Assembly (NCBI RefSeq): GCF_002368035.1
Contig: NZ_AP018224.1
Coordinates: forward strand, 62,001 to 126,000
Source: Nostoc linckia NIES-25
GTDB lineage: Bacteria; Cyanobacteriota; Cyanobacteriia; Cyanobacteriales; Nostocaceae
Length of the DNA: 64,000 nt
Direction: 5' to 3'
The notes under the pieces were generated by a model, which was not told where the DNA came from, searched no databases, and saw nothing but the letters and a program-made list of their open reading frames with translations. The position numbers and the translations under genes were made by a program. Shown here piece after piece: positions 8,502 through 17,700 of this stretch. Positions within the stretch are counted from its first letter, which is position 1. Every line of letters begins with the position of its first letter.

Positions 8502-9104
8502 TTAGTTGTGGTTTTTCTTGTTGCGCCCCTTAGTAGCTGATTGCACCTTAAACCGTACCTGTTTCCCAATAGTTATCTCAGCAACATCGCTAATATCTTT
8601 ACCAGATTTATAGGCTTCAAGAATTGCCTTATTATTAGCTTGGTACTTAATAACTCTAAATTCATCAGGAAAATCTTGATCATCTACCTCTACTAGTAAG
8701 TTAGCGACTTTGGGCGGGTTATCCCTGATTTCAATTACCCTTTCCTTACCAATATTTTTGTCACTGATTAATCCAATCTCGTGTAGATGGATCAGGGTAC
8801 GCTTGATTTGTTCAAGTTGAGTTTTACGACGTGAGATTACCTGGTCGTGGAGTTCGGCTACTCGCACTTTTCTTTCTTCCCAGGTTTCAAGGTCAAGATT
8901 TAGCTGGTCAACTACCCAGGCGATCGCATCAATTTTGGTTTCGATACCATCTTGAACACCCATAAGTTCTTGTACGAGTTGTTCTACTTTACCTTCTTTG
9001 CCTAACTCGCTTGCTTCCTCTATCTGTGACCAGAGTTTAGCAGCATCTAAGCTTAACTCTTTGAGCGTGAGTTGATTGATTTCGCGTTCAATTGCTTGAG
9101 TCAT
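8502..9104 (-). CDS. Siphovirus Gp157-family protein
   Basis: This 200-residue protein has the layout of the Siphovirus Gp157 family. A helical N-terminal two-thirds (LTLKELSLDAAKLWSQIEEA, then 'GIETKIDAIAWVVDQL', then a coiled segment with RRKTQLEQIKRTL) is followed by a short beta-rich tail. The tail has FPDEFRVIKYQANNKAILEAYKSGKDISDVAEI, typical of the family end (P-x-x-x..., K-x-x-I-x-x-x-x-K-x-G). These phage proteins are linked to resistance or recombination functions in streptococcal phages; the molecular role is unknown. The basic tail (ATKGRNKKNH) is lineage-specific. It supports a phage- or plasmid-derived origin of this region. Confidence 0.78.
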   Translation of the reverse strand: MTQAIEREINQLTLKELSLDAAKLWSQIEEASELGKEGKVEQLVQELMGVQDGIETKIDAIAWVVDQLNLDLETWEERKVRVAELHDQVISRRKTQLEQIKRTLIHLHEIGLISDKNIGKERVIEIRDNPPKVANLLVEVDDQDFPDEFRVIKYQANNKAILEAYKSGKDISDVAEITIGKQVRFKVQSATKGRNKKNHN

Positions 9105-9200
9105 GATTTACTTTTTGATATGAAAAGCCAGTAGCAGTTACCTATTTACCTGCTACTGCTTGTTGACTAGGAAGAGTTGATGCTTGAAGGGAGATTGAAT

Positions 9201-9368
9201 CTAGTACCCGTACCGCAAGTGATAGTAATCTGACTTTTCTTGTGCTAATTCTGCTTCATAGTCGTAGTAATCCGCCTCGCTTATTAAGGTGCTTATTTGT
9301 TGAATTTGCTGGGCAGAGGTTACTAATTTTTTGTTAGCTTTTAGATTAGAATTAGTAGTAGTTTTCAT
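9201..9368 (-). CDS. Small hypothetical ORF, 55 residues
   Basis: From the ATG at 9368 a 55-residue frame reads MKTTTNSNLKANKK, then LVTSAQQIQQISTLIS, and ends in a tyrosine-rich tail (EADYYDYEAELAQ, SDYYHLRYGY). It follows the HNH gene by about 130 bases and precedes the Gp157-like gene by about 100 bases on the same strand, fitting the small-gene string. It is too short to place in a family; the composition is natural for a protein. Confidence 0.45.
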   Translation of the reverse strand: MKTTTNSNLKANKKLVTSAQQIQQISTLISEADYYDYEAELAQEKSDYYHLRYGY

Positions 9369-9502
9369 GTCTATACAACTTCAATTTTTCAATGAAGTTA
9401 TTGCGTTAGCAAATGTTGTGATATTGACTTAGAAAGATAATATTTATTTTTTACCTTTCTCATAACTATCTACTACTGATTTGTCTTTAACCACTGGCTT
9501 TT

Positions 9503-9802
9503 CTACCACAAAGATAGTTGTCCTGGTGATATGTTTCCCCGTCGTCGCGTATGGAACAGCAGATGACAAGCTGTGCATAAAGCCGCGAGATTCTCGACTC
9601 GATTATCTTCGGGCAGATAATTCCAGTGGTGAACCACTAAAGTTTTAATACTGCGTTCTCTACGATTTAACCCATCTCTTTTATCAGTTGGGCGTAAGCA
9701 TTGTATACCACAGCGCGTGCATTTCCAGTCGGATTTTGATTTGACCTCAAGTGCGATAGTATCCCAGTTTGAAGAATAGCGACTGCGGGTTTTGCTAGTC
9801 AT
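9503..9802 (-). CDS. HNH endonuclease
   Basis: This 99-residue single-domain HNH protein has a zinc knuckle C28-x2-C31 and C76-x2-C79. The catalytic ββα-metal core has H58-H59 in LVVHHW, N71 in ENLAALC, and H80 and H84 in CHLLFH. The length is usual for stand-alone HNH proteins of phages and mobile elements. These make metal-dependent DNA nicks or breaks; the target here is unknown. It lies in the minus-strand string with the Gp157-like gene. ATG at 9802. Confidence 0.88.
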   Translation of the reverse strand: MTSKTRSRYSSNWDTIALEVKSKSDWKCTRCGIQCLRPTDKRDGLNRRERSIKTLVVHHWNYLPEDNRVENLAALCTACHLLFHTRRRGNISPGQLSLW

Positions 9803-10124
9803 TAATCAGTCCTTTTGGGTTACACAAAAATAATTTTGATTATATCGTTAATGTTTATCATAATATACTTAATTTTTTTATATTCAGTTTTGTTTATAAA
9901 TTTATTTGCGTAGTTAAGGGACTCTTAACTTTTAAAAAAGGATATATATGCACTGATTATTGTAATTGAACAATGCAGGTTACGCCAAAAAATAAAATAT
10001 AAGTCTTTGATATCGGTGCGGATTTCTAGCGGAGCAAGCTAATGATTGACGCAGATGATCTACTACTCTTGCAGTTGCTCCTTTGATGAATTTGATGCAA
10101 TATTGTTGTTTTTATATTAAGTAT
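9803..10124. other. 322-bp AT-rich intergenic region
   Basis: I see only AT-rich sequence and no convincing frame or RNA. It contains the presumed promoter for the HNH gene. A short frame with mainly Asp and Leu codons near 10040 was judged meaningless. Confidence 0.35.
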
Positions 10125-10664
10125 TTAAGCAGAAAGTTTTTCGGAAAAATTTACCTGCGACATAACTTGTGCGCGTACTGAATTAGCAGCTGTCTCTGCA
10201 ATTTCTGCTCTATCAGAATCAGTAAGCAGTACTGCAAGTAGTGATTTGAGAGCTTCACGGTTAGATATAAACTCTTCACCGTATAAATCATCTTGCAGTA
10301 GGGTGGCTTCTAAGTGAGGTAATAGCTCAGGCGCAGGAGATAGTAACCGCTCTTTAATGCGTCTCCTTGCAGTCTCTGTTGCCGCTTTTGTACCTACACC
10401 TAAATCCCATGTTTCAATTATTAGCCTGATTTCACGGTTAAGTGATACACGCAGCGTTGATAGGCGACCAAATAAAGGAAGGTTGAGCATTAAAGGTGGT
10501 AGTGCATTACCCCAATCCAGACCAGCACCAATAGTGCAATTGGCTTCATCTTCGATACGAACAGCCTCATCGAGCCATCCTTCACCAAAAAGTAAATCTA
10601 TAGCTTCTTGGGTTGTTACTGGCTCATTCACCTGAGAATTATTATTTTGCTGTTGATGATTCAT
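10125..10664 (-). CDS. Hypothetical protein paired with a GNAT-like gene
   Basis: This is a 179-residue soluble protein. A Gln/Asn-rich N-terminus is followed by TTQEAIDLLFGEGWLDEAVRIEDEANC and a mostly helical remainder with TAARRR-like basic patches (TETARRRIKERLL). No family is recognised. It starts 11 bases after the stop of the GNAT-like gene on the same strand, so the two are almost certainly co-transcribed. A GNAT gene beside a small partner recalls toxin-antitoxin layouts, but neither protein has the usual sizes (about 90-residue antitoxin, 160-175-residue toxin), and no ribbon-helix-helix is visible here. Confidence 0.6.
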   Translation of the reverse strand: MNHQQQNNNSQVNEPVTTQEAIDLLFGEGWLDEAVRIEDEANCTIGAGLDWGNALPPLMLNLPLFGRLSTLRVSLNREIRLIIETWDLGVGTKAATETARRRIKERLLSPAPELLPHLEATLLQDDLYGEEFISNREALKSLLAVLLTDSDRAEIAETAANSVRAQVMSQVNFSEKLSA

Positions 10665-10675
10665 AAATTTTCACC

Positions 10676-11224
10676 TTATCTTCGTCTCAATACACCATAC
10701 TCAAAGTAAACCAAATTATCGTATTCTTCTTCAGACCCGCAGTTAAACATATTTTGTTTTTCGTAAAATCCTACAGACCTTGGTAAAGAATGCAACCCAA
10801 CTCTACCTTCATACCCAAGCTCAACACTTCTAATTCTGGCGAAATTTAAAAGTGCTTGACCAACACCTTTGAATTGAGGCGGACGCTGAATTTCAATTCG
10901 GTTAGTGGGGGCAGTTGCAATACCATCAACATAAACTAGTCTCTTACCAATATTCAACCGGGAACCGTGCATTTGTGTTTCTATTATCATTAATCCTTGA
11001 GTTGTGTTTTCGCACTCAACTGCATAACCTTCAAGATTTGCTTGATTAGCAATATATCTTAATTTAAATATCCAGTCCCAGTATTTATCTTCTTGAGTAA
11101 ATAACCTTAATTTTTCGACCCAATCATTTACATAATCATCAACGTGTCTTTGTCCTAAATCTACCAAATATGCTTCAACAGATGTGTTATCGCTACCTCT
11201 TTTTAATTCGATTTTTCGCTGCAC
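10676..11224 (-). CDS. GNAT-fold acetyltransferase-like protein
   Basis: The protein has 182 residues from a GTG at 11224; no in-frame ATG fits. The C-terminal half shows a GNAT core: a central strand with LVYVDGIATAP, then an acetyl-CoA loop-like FKGVGQALLNFARIRSVELGYEGRV (variant of the Q/R-x-x-G-x-G/A loop and helix), then the last strand and helix HSLPRSVGFYEKQNMF. The F-Y-x-K-x-x-M/G ending is typical of the family. The N-terminal 60 residues are an extra helical part. The acceptor is unknown; it is followed directly by its partner gene. Confidence 0.65.
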   Translation of the reverse strand: MQRKIELKRGSDNTSVEAYLVDLGQRHVDDYVNDWVEKLRLFTQEDKYWDWIFKLRYIANQANLEGYAVECENTTQGLMIIETQMHGSRLNIGKRLVYVDGIATAPTNRIEIQRPPQFKGVGQALLNFARIRSVELGYEGRVGLHSLPRSVGFYEKQNMFNCGSEEEYDNLVYFEYGVLRRR

Positions 11225-11278
11225 CTAAAGCTCCTAGTTATTAACTTATTCTTAAAGCTTATAACGGCTATTTTACTA

Positions 11279-11764
11279 CTAAATAAAAGAGTAAAAGTGA
11301 CTGCGTATATCAGTGGCTTTATGCCAACCAGCTAGCACAGCATCATCTGAAATTTCTCCAATAACTACCAAATTATCTTCTTTATCCACATAGTAAGGTA
11401 AAGGTTCAGCACTCAACCAACCATAAGCAATGGCTTCTTGGTCTCGCTCAAAAATTGAAACTTCTAAACTTTGCTCATATCTTGAGTAGTAGTAAGGTAA
11501 ATAGCAAGCTGGGTATTCTCTTAAAGATTCGCGATTAACTGTGTATGATTGCCAACGTAGTCGCTCACCCTTAATTTCTTTTGGATTAGCTTCTAGCCAA
11601 TCATAAAGTTTTTTAGCTTGCCTCAATGCGTAGTCTTTGCCTTCAAAAACAACGCTGGGAAGAAAAATATCGCCGTCAAAATGCACCGCGACTTCAAATA
11701 AATCTTCATCCTCATCTTCGGCTTCTGTTACCTCAATGATTCCAGCCTTATATAGTTCGGTCAT
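11279..11764 (-). CDS. Hypothetical acidic protein
   Basis: This 161-residue protein has the pattern of a repeated small alpha/beta unit with many acidic residues (EAEDEDEDLFEVAVHFDGD), then ALRQAKKLYDWLEANP, then a tyrosine-rich middle (CYLPYYYSRYEQ). The family is not recognised. The start ATG at 11764 has AGGGAA directly upstream. Highly acidic, compact proteins in phage-like regions sometimes mimic DNA or inhibit nucleases (anti-restriction type), but nothing diagnostic is visible. Confidence 0.6.
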   Translation of the reverse strand: MTELYKAGIIEVTEAEDEDEDLFEVAVHFDGDIFLPSVVFEGKDYALRQAKKLYDWLEANPKEIKGERLRWQSYTVNRESLREYPACYLPYYYSRYEQSLEVSIFERDQEAIAYGWLSAEPLPYYVDKEDNLVVIGEISDDAVLAGWHKATDIRSHFYSFI

Positions 11765-12024
11765 TTCCCTGCATTGCTTCGTCAGATATACCCCTACATT
11801 ATTAAAATTTTAGCTTTCAGTTACAAAATAATCAGAACGCTCTGTTGGTTCTAATCTCTTATCTGGAGGGAAGTTTTGTTTGTGTACACGAGCCAGCACC
11901 GTAGTGTTAGTGCAGATCGGCATTATCTCCAGGAGGAACTAAAGCCCTATTCTTTTTCTTACCCGCGATCGCATTAACAGAGCGAATCAGTGTAAATTCA
12001 GAAATTCTTAAAATTAATAAAATA

Positions 12025-12549
12025 CTAACTTGGTGGATGATATAAACCTGTATCCCGATCAAACTGCCACCCTATACCCGATCGATCCTTGTTCTTGCAC
12101 CATGCCACAAAAAGCGGTGGTGGCAGATTAATTCGCTGCTCGCGTATAGTTTCTACACTTACACCAAGTCTTGAAGCTAAACCTTCTTCCGTTAGCGGTT
12201 GGATTCGAGGAGTTTGCCCTTGATAATATGAATTGTTGTTGTACGATTTATTCCGCCGCTTCGGTTGGTTGTTGAGATGATTTTGAATTTTAATAATAGC
12301 CTCAGCAAATTGTTTCATTTGGGCTGTTATCTCTTCAGTTTTTTGTTCTAAAGAGTCCAAACGTTTATCTTCATTACCAGCAATTGCATCAAGGTCAGCT
12401 AGAGAACCATCTAGGTATAGCTCAATAAAACGGGTGAGCGTCGCTGTTGCCGTCGTGCCTTTCGAGTTGCAACGGGCGATAAACTGCTCCCACATCTTTT
12501 GGTCACAGTTGAAAGATGCTAGCTTCTTTGTTCTCCCTGTATTGCTCAT
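12025..12549 (-). CDS. Putative DNA-binding coiled-coil protein
   Basis: The 174 residues fall into three parts. Residues 8-50 look like a ribbon-helix-helix or short helical dimer unit (LASFNCDQKMWEQFIARCNSKG, ATLTRFIELYLDG). Residues 60-95 are a coiled coil (DSLEQKTEEITAQMKQFAEAIIKIQNHL). Residues 118-170 carry a helix-turn-helix-like segment (LTEEGLASRLGVSVETIREQR) and an aromatic tail (GWQFDRDTGLYHPP). Such proteins accompany cyanobacterial integrases and may control the element. The gene lies immediately downstream of the integrase on the same strand, about 170 bases away. Function by inference only. Confidence 0.65.
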   Translation of the reverse strand: MSNTGRTKKLASFNCDQKMWEQFIARCNSKGTTATATLTRFIELYLDGSLADLDAIAGNEDKRLDSLEQKTEEITAQMKQFAEAIIKIQNHLNNQPKRRNKSYNNNSYYQGQTPRIQPLTEEGLASRLGVSVETIREQRINLPPPLFVAWCKNKDRSGIGWQFDRDTGLYHPPS

Positions 12550-12656
12550 ATCTAGGTAATGTCTAGGTAATATCTAGGTAAACTAGTCATGGACACCGAA
12601 CAACTGAGTGTGTTTCCATCTTGATAACTACCTTGACACTATCATGATGAGCGTAT

Positions 12657-12705
12657 GAGTGCGATGGCCGAACCGCCCGGCGGAGGCTATGCCTTCTGGA
12701 GTGAG
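12657..12705. repeat. Short G+C-rich dispersed-repeat-like segment
   Basis: A G+C-rich stretch with GATGGCCGAACCGCCCGGCGG and GGAGGCTATGCC stands out from its AT-rich surroundings between the integrase stop and the RHH-like gene. It resembles the short imperfect-palindrome repeats scattered in Nostoc-type genomes. A similar segment seems to truncate the gene at 6595-6813. Confidence 0.35.
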
Positions 12706-12720
12706 ACGCTTTTTTATTTT

Positions 12721-13803
12721 TCACCTGTGTTTGCTTTTTCTACGCAGTGCGTGAGAAGTCCCAACACGCCCGACATGGTGAATGTATTTTGCAGTTGTCG
12801 CCGGGGAAGCGTGTCCCAAATCTGCTTGCAAGTCAAAATCAGAAGCTCCATTTTTTTTAGCCAGCGTTGCGTGGGTATGGCGGAGAAAGTGGGCACTGAA
12901 CTTAATTCCCGCACAAGCAGAAATTTCCTCCATCATCAGTCGCAACCCGCGATCGCTTAAAGGTTTACCCCTATCCCGCCGGCTGGGACTAGGAAACACC
13001 GGCCGATCGTTGCTGGCATCGCCACGGTAATCCAGTAGCACCGCACTAGTTTCCGGATCGAGACTAATGGTTCTAGTTTTATTTCGTTTCCCCGTCACAG
13101 TTAACAACAGACAATCCCCATCCTCCCGAAACTGCCGCCAAAATAACCCCGGCGTAATTACGCGCTTACCATAATCAGAAGTTTGCCGGGCAATTTCTCC
13201 CGCCCTCACCCCACTGTAAAACATGAGAGTAAACAGCAACCAGTGCATCTTATTAGTGTTGTGTTGCAAGTCTACTTCAATCGCCGCTTTTTCCAACTTA
13301 GCAATCTCGCGTTCCGAGAGAATCCGCTCTGCGAGCTTATCGTCCCACTGTATGCTTAAGTCCTTGCCCAAGTCGATAGCAAAATAACCAATAGAAGCTC
13401 TAGTACCCCACTCCCACAAACTTTTAATCGCTGCCGTGTATTTAGCCGCAGTATTTTTACTAATTCCATAAGTATTTTTCTTTCCCCGTACTGGCTTTTC
13501 ATCCTTGAGCCAAGCCAGATAAGCGTGTAGGTGGAATAAAGTTACCATCCTCAAATCAGATATCCCAAACCGCGACTGCATATAATCGACAAGCTCATAA
13601 CCAATTTGCCGATATGCCCGTCGCGTTTGGTCGCTTTTGATAGTGACAGAATGCACCCATAGCTCAATTAGCTGCTGTGTCGAACTAATTTTCTGGCGGT
13701 TGGGAAAATAATAATCCACAAGCGCAACACGAGCTTCATCAAGCGGTAGAGTCACCACCTCGACAGCAAGTGATTCCACGCTTTTGACGGGTAAATTTTC
13801 CAT
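12721..13803 (-). CDS. Tyrosine recombinase / integrase
   Basis: The protein has 360 residues from the ATG at 13803; an upstream in-frame extension to 13893 lacks a good start context. The N-terminal core-binding domain (about 35-150, with TQQLIELWVHSVTIKSDQTRRAYRQ) is followed by the catalytic domain with all key residues: R200 in GVRAGEI, H305 and R308 in HFLRH, H331 in LGHAS and the nucleophile Y340 in AKYIHH. It would cut and rejoin DNA at an attachment site; no tRNA or clear att repeat is visible nearby. It is divergent from the RHH-like gene at 14083 and separated from it by a perfect palindrome. It is the likely integration engine of the mobile region, and perhaps of the neighbouring defence cargo. 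Confidence 0.92.
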   Translation of the reverse strand: MENLPVKSVESLAVEVVTLPLDEARVALVDYYFPNRQKISSTQQLIELWVHSVTIKSDQTRRAYRQIGYELVDYMQSRFGISDLRMVTLFHLHAYLAWLKDEKPVRGKKNTYGISKNTAAKYTAAIKSLWEWGTRASIGYFAIDLGKDLSIQWDDKLAERILSEREIAKLEKAAIEVDLQHNTNKMHWLLFTLMFYSGVRAGEIARQTSDYGKRVITPGLFWRQFREDGDCLLLTVTGKRNKTRTISLDPETSAVLLDYRGDASNDRPVFPSPSRRDRGKPLSDRGLRLMMEEISACAGIKFSAHFLRHTHATLAKKNGASDFDLQADLGHASPATTAKYIHHVGRVGTSHALRRKSKHR

Positions 13804-13922
13804 AATAAAATTCCCCAACCCCCACTGATAATTATGATGCCGAGAACTGTAATTCCCGGTATCTTTATGATAGTTGTTTCCCAAGCACCACAAAATTACT
13901 CATTGAAAATAATCTATATCGT

Positions 13923-13936
13923 ATATCCGCGGATAT
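13923..13936. promoter_or_regulatory. Perfect 14-bp palindrome, candidate operator
   Basis: ATATCCGCGGATAT lies between the divergent integrase and RHH-like genes. A near copy of its half (ATATCCGCAGATA) lies at 14088-14100, inside the start of the RHH-like gene. Two related sites around a short divergent region fit autoregulation by the RHH-like protein. Confidence 0.4.
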
Positions 13937-14082
13937 CCCATATGCGATGATGGTAGTGAGAAGAGTAGGGGAAGTAGAGGTAGATGGGGAGGTGGGGGGA
14001 GTAAGTAAATATTAGAACTTGAAGCAAATGGTTAAAGAACTGGTTAGAAATCACTTCTCCACAACAAAAGCGCGAGGAACTG

Positions 14083-14577
14083 GTGGAATATCCGCAGATA
14101 AATATAAAACTTCTGTCTGAAGAAGACCGGGAGTTGGTGAAGCAGGCCAAGCAGCGTGCTGAGGAGTTGCGCTTAACTTTTAAGGAGTTTGTGCTGGATT
14201 GTATTAAACAAGCACTTGTGGAAGAGAGTCCCGATAGTGCAGATAATGCAACTGCTGCCGAAATTGAAGCTTTGAAAGCTCAAATTGCCGCCCTGGAAGA
14301 GAAAGTGAATATTCCTTCTGCGACCAAATCGGAAGTACATACCCTCCAAGAGCGGTTAAATCAATTGCGGGTGGGGATTTCAAATGAAATTAAGAAGGAT
14401 AGGGAGCAACTTGCTTCTTTAACGTTGGCGATCTCCCGACTTGAAAGCCAAATTGAACAGCTAATACCTTCCTTAAATCTTCAGGTGGATGGGGAAGGTA
14501 ATGCCGACAGTGATAGCGACTGGATTTTTGGGGAAGGCTCAGGTAGTTTGGGAGGAGAAGATGTTGAGGGTTTTTGA
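14083..14577 (+). CDS. RHH-like N-terminus plus long coiled coil
   Basis: This 164-residue protein starts at a GTG with GAGG just upstream. Residues 5-45 (INIKLLSEEDRELVKQAKQR, then TFKEFVLDCIKQAL) read like a ribbon-helix-helix domain: one strand followed by two helices. Residues 58-130 form a heptad-rich coiled coil (EIEALKAQIAALEEKV and LQERLNQLRVGI). The Gly/Asp/Ser-rich tail is probably disordered. It is divergent from the integrase gene with the palindrome between them, so it is a good candidate for regulating the element. Its exact role is inference. Confidence 0.65.
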   Translation: MEYPQINIKLLSEEDRELVKQAKQRAEELRLTFKEFVLDCIKQALVEESPDSADNATAAEIEALKAQIAALEEKVNIPSATKSEVHTLQERLNQLRVGISNEIKKDREQLASLTLAISRLESQIEQLIPSLNLQVDGEGNADSDSDWIFGEGSGSLGGEDVEGF

Positions 14578-14731
14578 AATTCGCTATAAAACAATTGTCT
14601 TGACCAAAAATAAGCCTCAATAAATTGAGATGCGCTAGTTTTAGTTGTGGGTTTTCCCGTGATTAGCTGTTTTGAAACTGACCTGTTGCTTTTCCAATTG
14701 TGTAACGCCTATTCTTCGCCATCCTCAAATC

Positions 14732-17700
14732 TTAAATGGTTTTCTCAACTACTACATAAGTGGTAAATCTAACACGATATTTTCCTTGTTCTCTTGCTAA
14801 AAAGGTCATCCCAATGTCAAAAATAACTTGATAATGCAGTCCGTCTTGTCGGTAGATTTCCAGAACGCGACCGTGAGGAATAAGGTGACTCCATTGTTTG
14901 AAATCAACTGAGCGTTTAACTCGAACCAACAAATTATTTTCATTTGGTTGGAGTTGAAGAAATACTTTTTTAAGCTCTTTCTCTATGGTTAAAGCGTTCT
15001 TAGCATCCTTATCTTCAGTTGTGAGAATTTCGACATGAGATTGAGTATCAAATCCACCCCATTTTAATAATTCAACTAAAATGGAAGCCCCTTGTTCCCT
15101 CAGATAGCGATCGCGGTAGATAATCTTCGTCACCTTGCTTCCAGATAAAGCAGTCTCTAATCTCAGTTTATTTCTAAGTTCTGATATGCTGAAGTCGCCG
15201 CGCCATTCCTGCTCAGAGGGGTTTAAGAAGATTACGGTAGTGTTTAGGTCTTCTAACTCAGATGCTTGGACAAGTCTTGCTTGTTGACGTAATGTTTCTA
15301 ACCGACTAACAACTGTTTCAACACCTTCTGGACTTCGAGTTTGAAACCATACCTGTGGTTTATTATTTGGGCATTGCTTTAATGACAGAGCAATACGGTT
15401 ACTTTGGTTGCTATTGAAACAGAGAGTTGGGACATCTTTATGCAAATTTTCAGGGAAATGTTCAGCAGAAGCCTGGTAAAGTTTTACTAAACCTTGGTCT
15501 ATCAATTGTTGTAACCGTTTTCGCCAAACCTTGAGGTGATTTCGTTGGTCTAAAGAAGCATCTGAAAGTGCATTGGGGTCTGGTAAATGGGTTACTATTA
15601 ATTCAACTGGCCTGTTAGTCGGTCTCATGGAATAAACTGCATCTGTAAGCAGATTTAACCAAGACAAGTTTGAACCTTTGTTTAAACCAAACTCATCGGT
15701 GAGTTTGGGTAAATAAATTAAAGTATCTGGTGCAGCCGCTCGGCAAATTGCTGGTAAGTTATCTGCTATGAGAGACAAACTTATTCTGTTGGAGTTGGGA
15801 GCAAATTTTTGTAATTCTTCATCCGGACTGACCTGCTCAACTATCGGTCTCAGAAAATCTGCCACTAAATGACGGTTAAACTGGTTGTGAAATGGCTGGT
15901 TAGAGTAAGTTTGTAAACAGTCATAACAACTAGTTGCACAGTTGCATGATGAAACTATTTTTAATGCTGTCTTTAAAACTTCATCAAAGCGTTCGGCAAT
16001 GCGACGGCTGTATCCTGCCCCTCCAGGCACATTGTCATAAATAATAATGTTAGCGCGTTTGTCCGAACGAGGCGTAAACAGCCCATCTAATTCTGTACGC
16101 GGTACGTCAATTACTTGGGCTGCTGCTGCTAACAATGCATAGGTGAGAGAACGCCAAAATTCTAAACCTCGGTTGCGATTTTTTGTATTGGTAAAAATTT
16201 CGCCATCATCTTCGCGTTCTCCATCTTCGCCGAACAGGGGTGTAGGTTCGGTTTTGGAATCAAAAACAATTTTTAGCAAATCGCTACAAAATTCATGTCC
16301 CAAATGCATCAATGTATAGCGGCCAGAACATGGTTTTCCAGTTCTGGGATGAGTATGAGGAATTTGCGATGATTGTTGACTAGTTGCAGAGTTTTTATTG
16401 GCTCCTTTTTTACCTCGGCTTTTTTTCGTTTCTCCTTTGGGTAATAAATCGCTCAAATCGCGTCCACAGGTACTACAAATTGCAAATCCTTTTCTATCAA
16501 ACCCTTTGTCTTTACCATAGGAACCTTGATTAGCTAAAAAGAAATTTCCACCTTTGCTAACAGTAAGAGTATACAAACCCAATTGTGGAGGTAAGGTTTC
16601 TGATAAATCTCCATCATTTATTAAAAAAATCTGAGATACTGGTTGACGCTGCGGTTTAATGTATGGGGTGACTTCTGGAAGTTTTTCCCAATCAGTTGTA
16701 AATGCTTTGGGAACTTTGTAAAGTTTCATTTTTTTAGCCGCAGGTGAGGATGGCTCATCACCGCAAACGGGACAAGATTCTACTGGTTCATCTCCCGTAT
16801 TAGCATCTAAAAAATGATTGCAATTTTGGCAAACCCAATAGAACTTTTGTTCTAATTCTGTTGGTTTGAGAATGCCAACACTTTTGTACATTCGGTCATC
16901 TACTATTATTTCTTGGTCTGGAGCATATTCACCAAGAGCAAGTCGGCGATCGCGTTCTAGTCGATGTTTACCTTGTGCTGAATTATACTCATTGCTTTCC
17001 CCAGTCAAAAGACGAACTACGTCAATAGGAAAACCATAAATTGGTAGGATACTGGCTTGGGCTAGTTCGTCATGTAAGCGACGAGAGCCAACTTTATCAA
17101 GTTCGCGCTTTGTCCCAGCAATAAGTCTAGCTATTTTCTCTAAATTTTTTGTTTCAGATGGGTTGGTCATGCGGTTTCGTAGTTCAAGCATATCTTCCGC
17201 TAAACTATTCCAATCTTGAAGTTGCTGCTGTTGAAAATCTTCAATCCCATCTTTAAAGCCTCTCAGCACTATAGCTGCTTGACTTTCAGAGCTACCTAAC
17301 CGAGTTAGCCACTGCACCGCTAACTCTGCTGCTTCATTGCTATTTAACCATTGTTGTAACTTACAAATCTTGGCTTCAGCAGGAGGAGCGAAATTTTCAG
17401 AGGAAGCAGGATTTTCTAGTGGTAAATCCAAAAACTCTGCTATTTTTATTTCTTCTGCACTGAGATTCCAGTTTTTTCGTAAAAATGCAGCTAGTAACTC
17501 AGCATGAATGTGACGCTGCTGTATTTGGAAGTTACCAGAATCAAGCTTGGGGATTTGATTGCTACCAGCAATTAACTCTTTTGGTTGCTCAAAATAAAAG
17601 CGGTCGTGGGGACGACGTTGCCCATACATTAAAGTAATAGCTACACCATCTGTGCGTCGTCCAGCGCGTCCAGCTCGTTGCTGGTAGTTGCTAACATGGG

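Noticed and set aside
10125..11224. GNAT toxin-antitoxin pair
   Set aside because: The partner is too long, lacks a ribbon-helix-helix, and follows rather than precedes the GNAT-like gene; sizes do not fit the known DUF1778-GNAT modules.
12655..13030. Plus-strand frames over the integrase 3' half
   Set aside because: They are shadows of the tyrosine recombinase, whose five catalytic residues are all on the minus strand.
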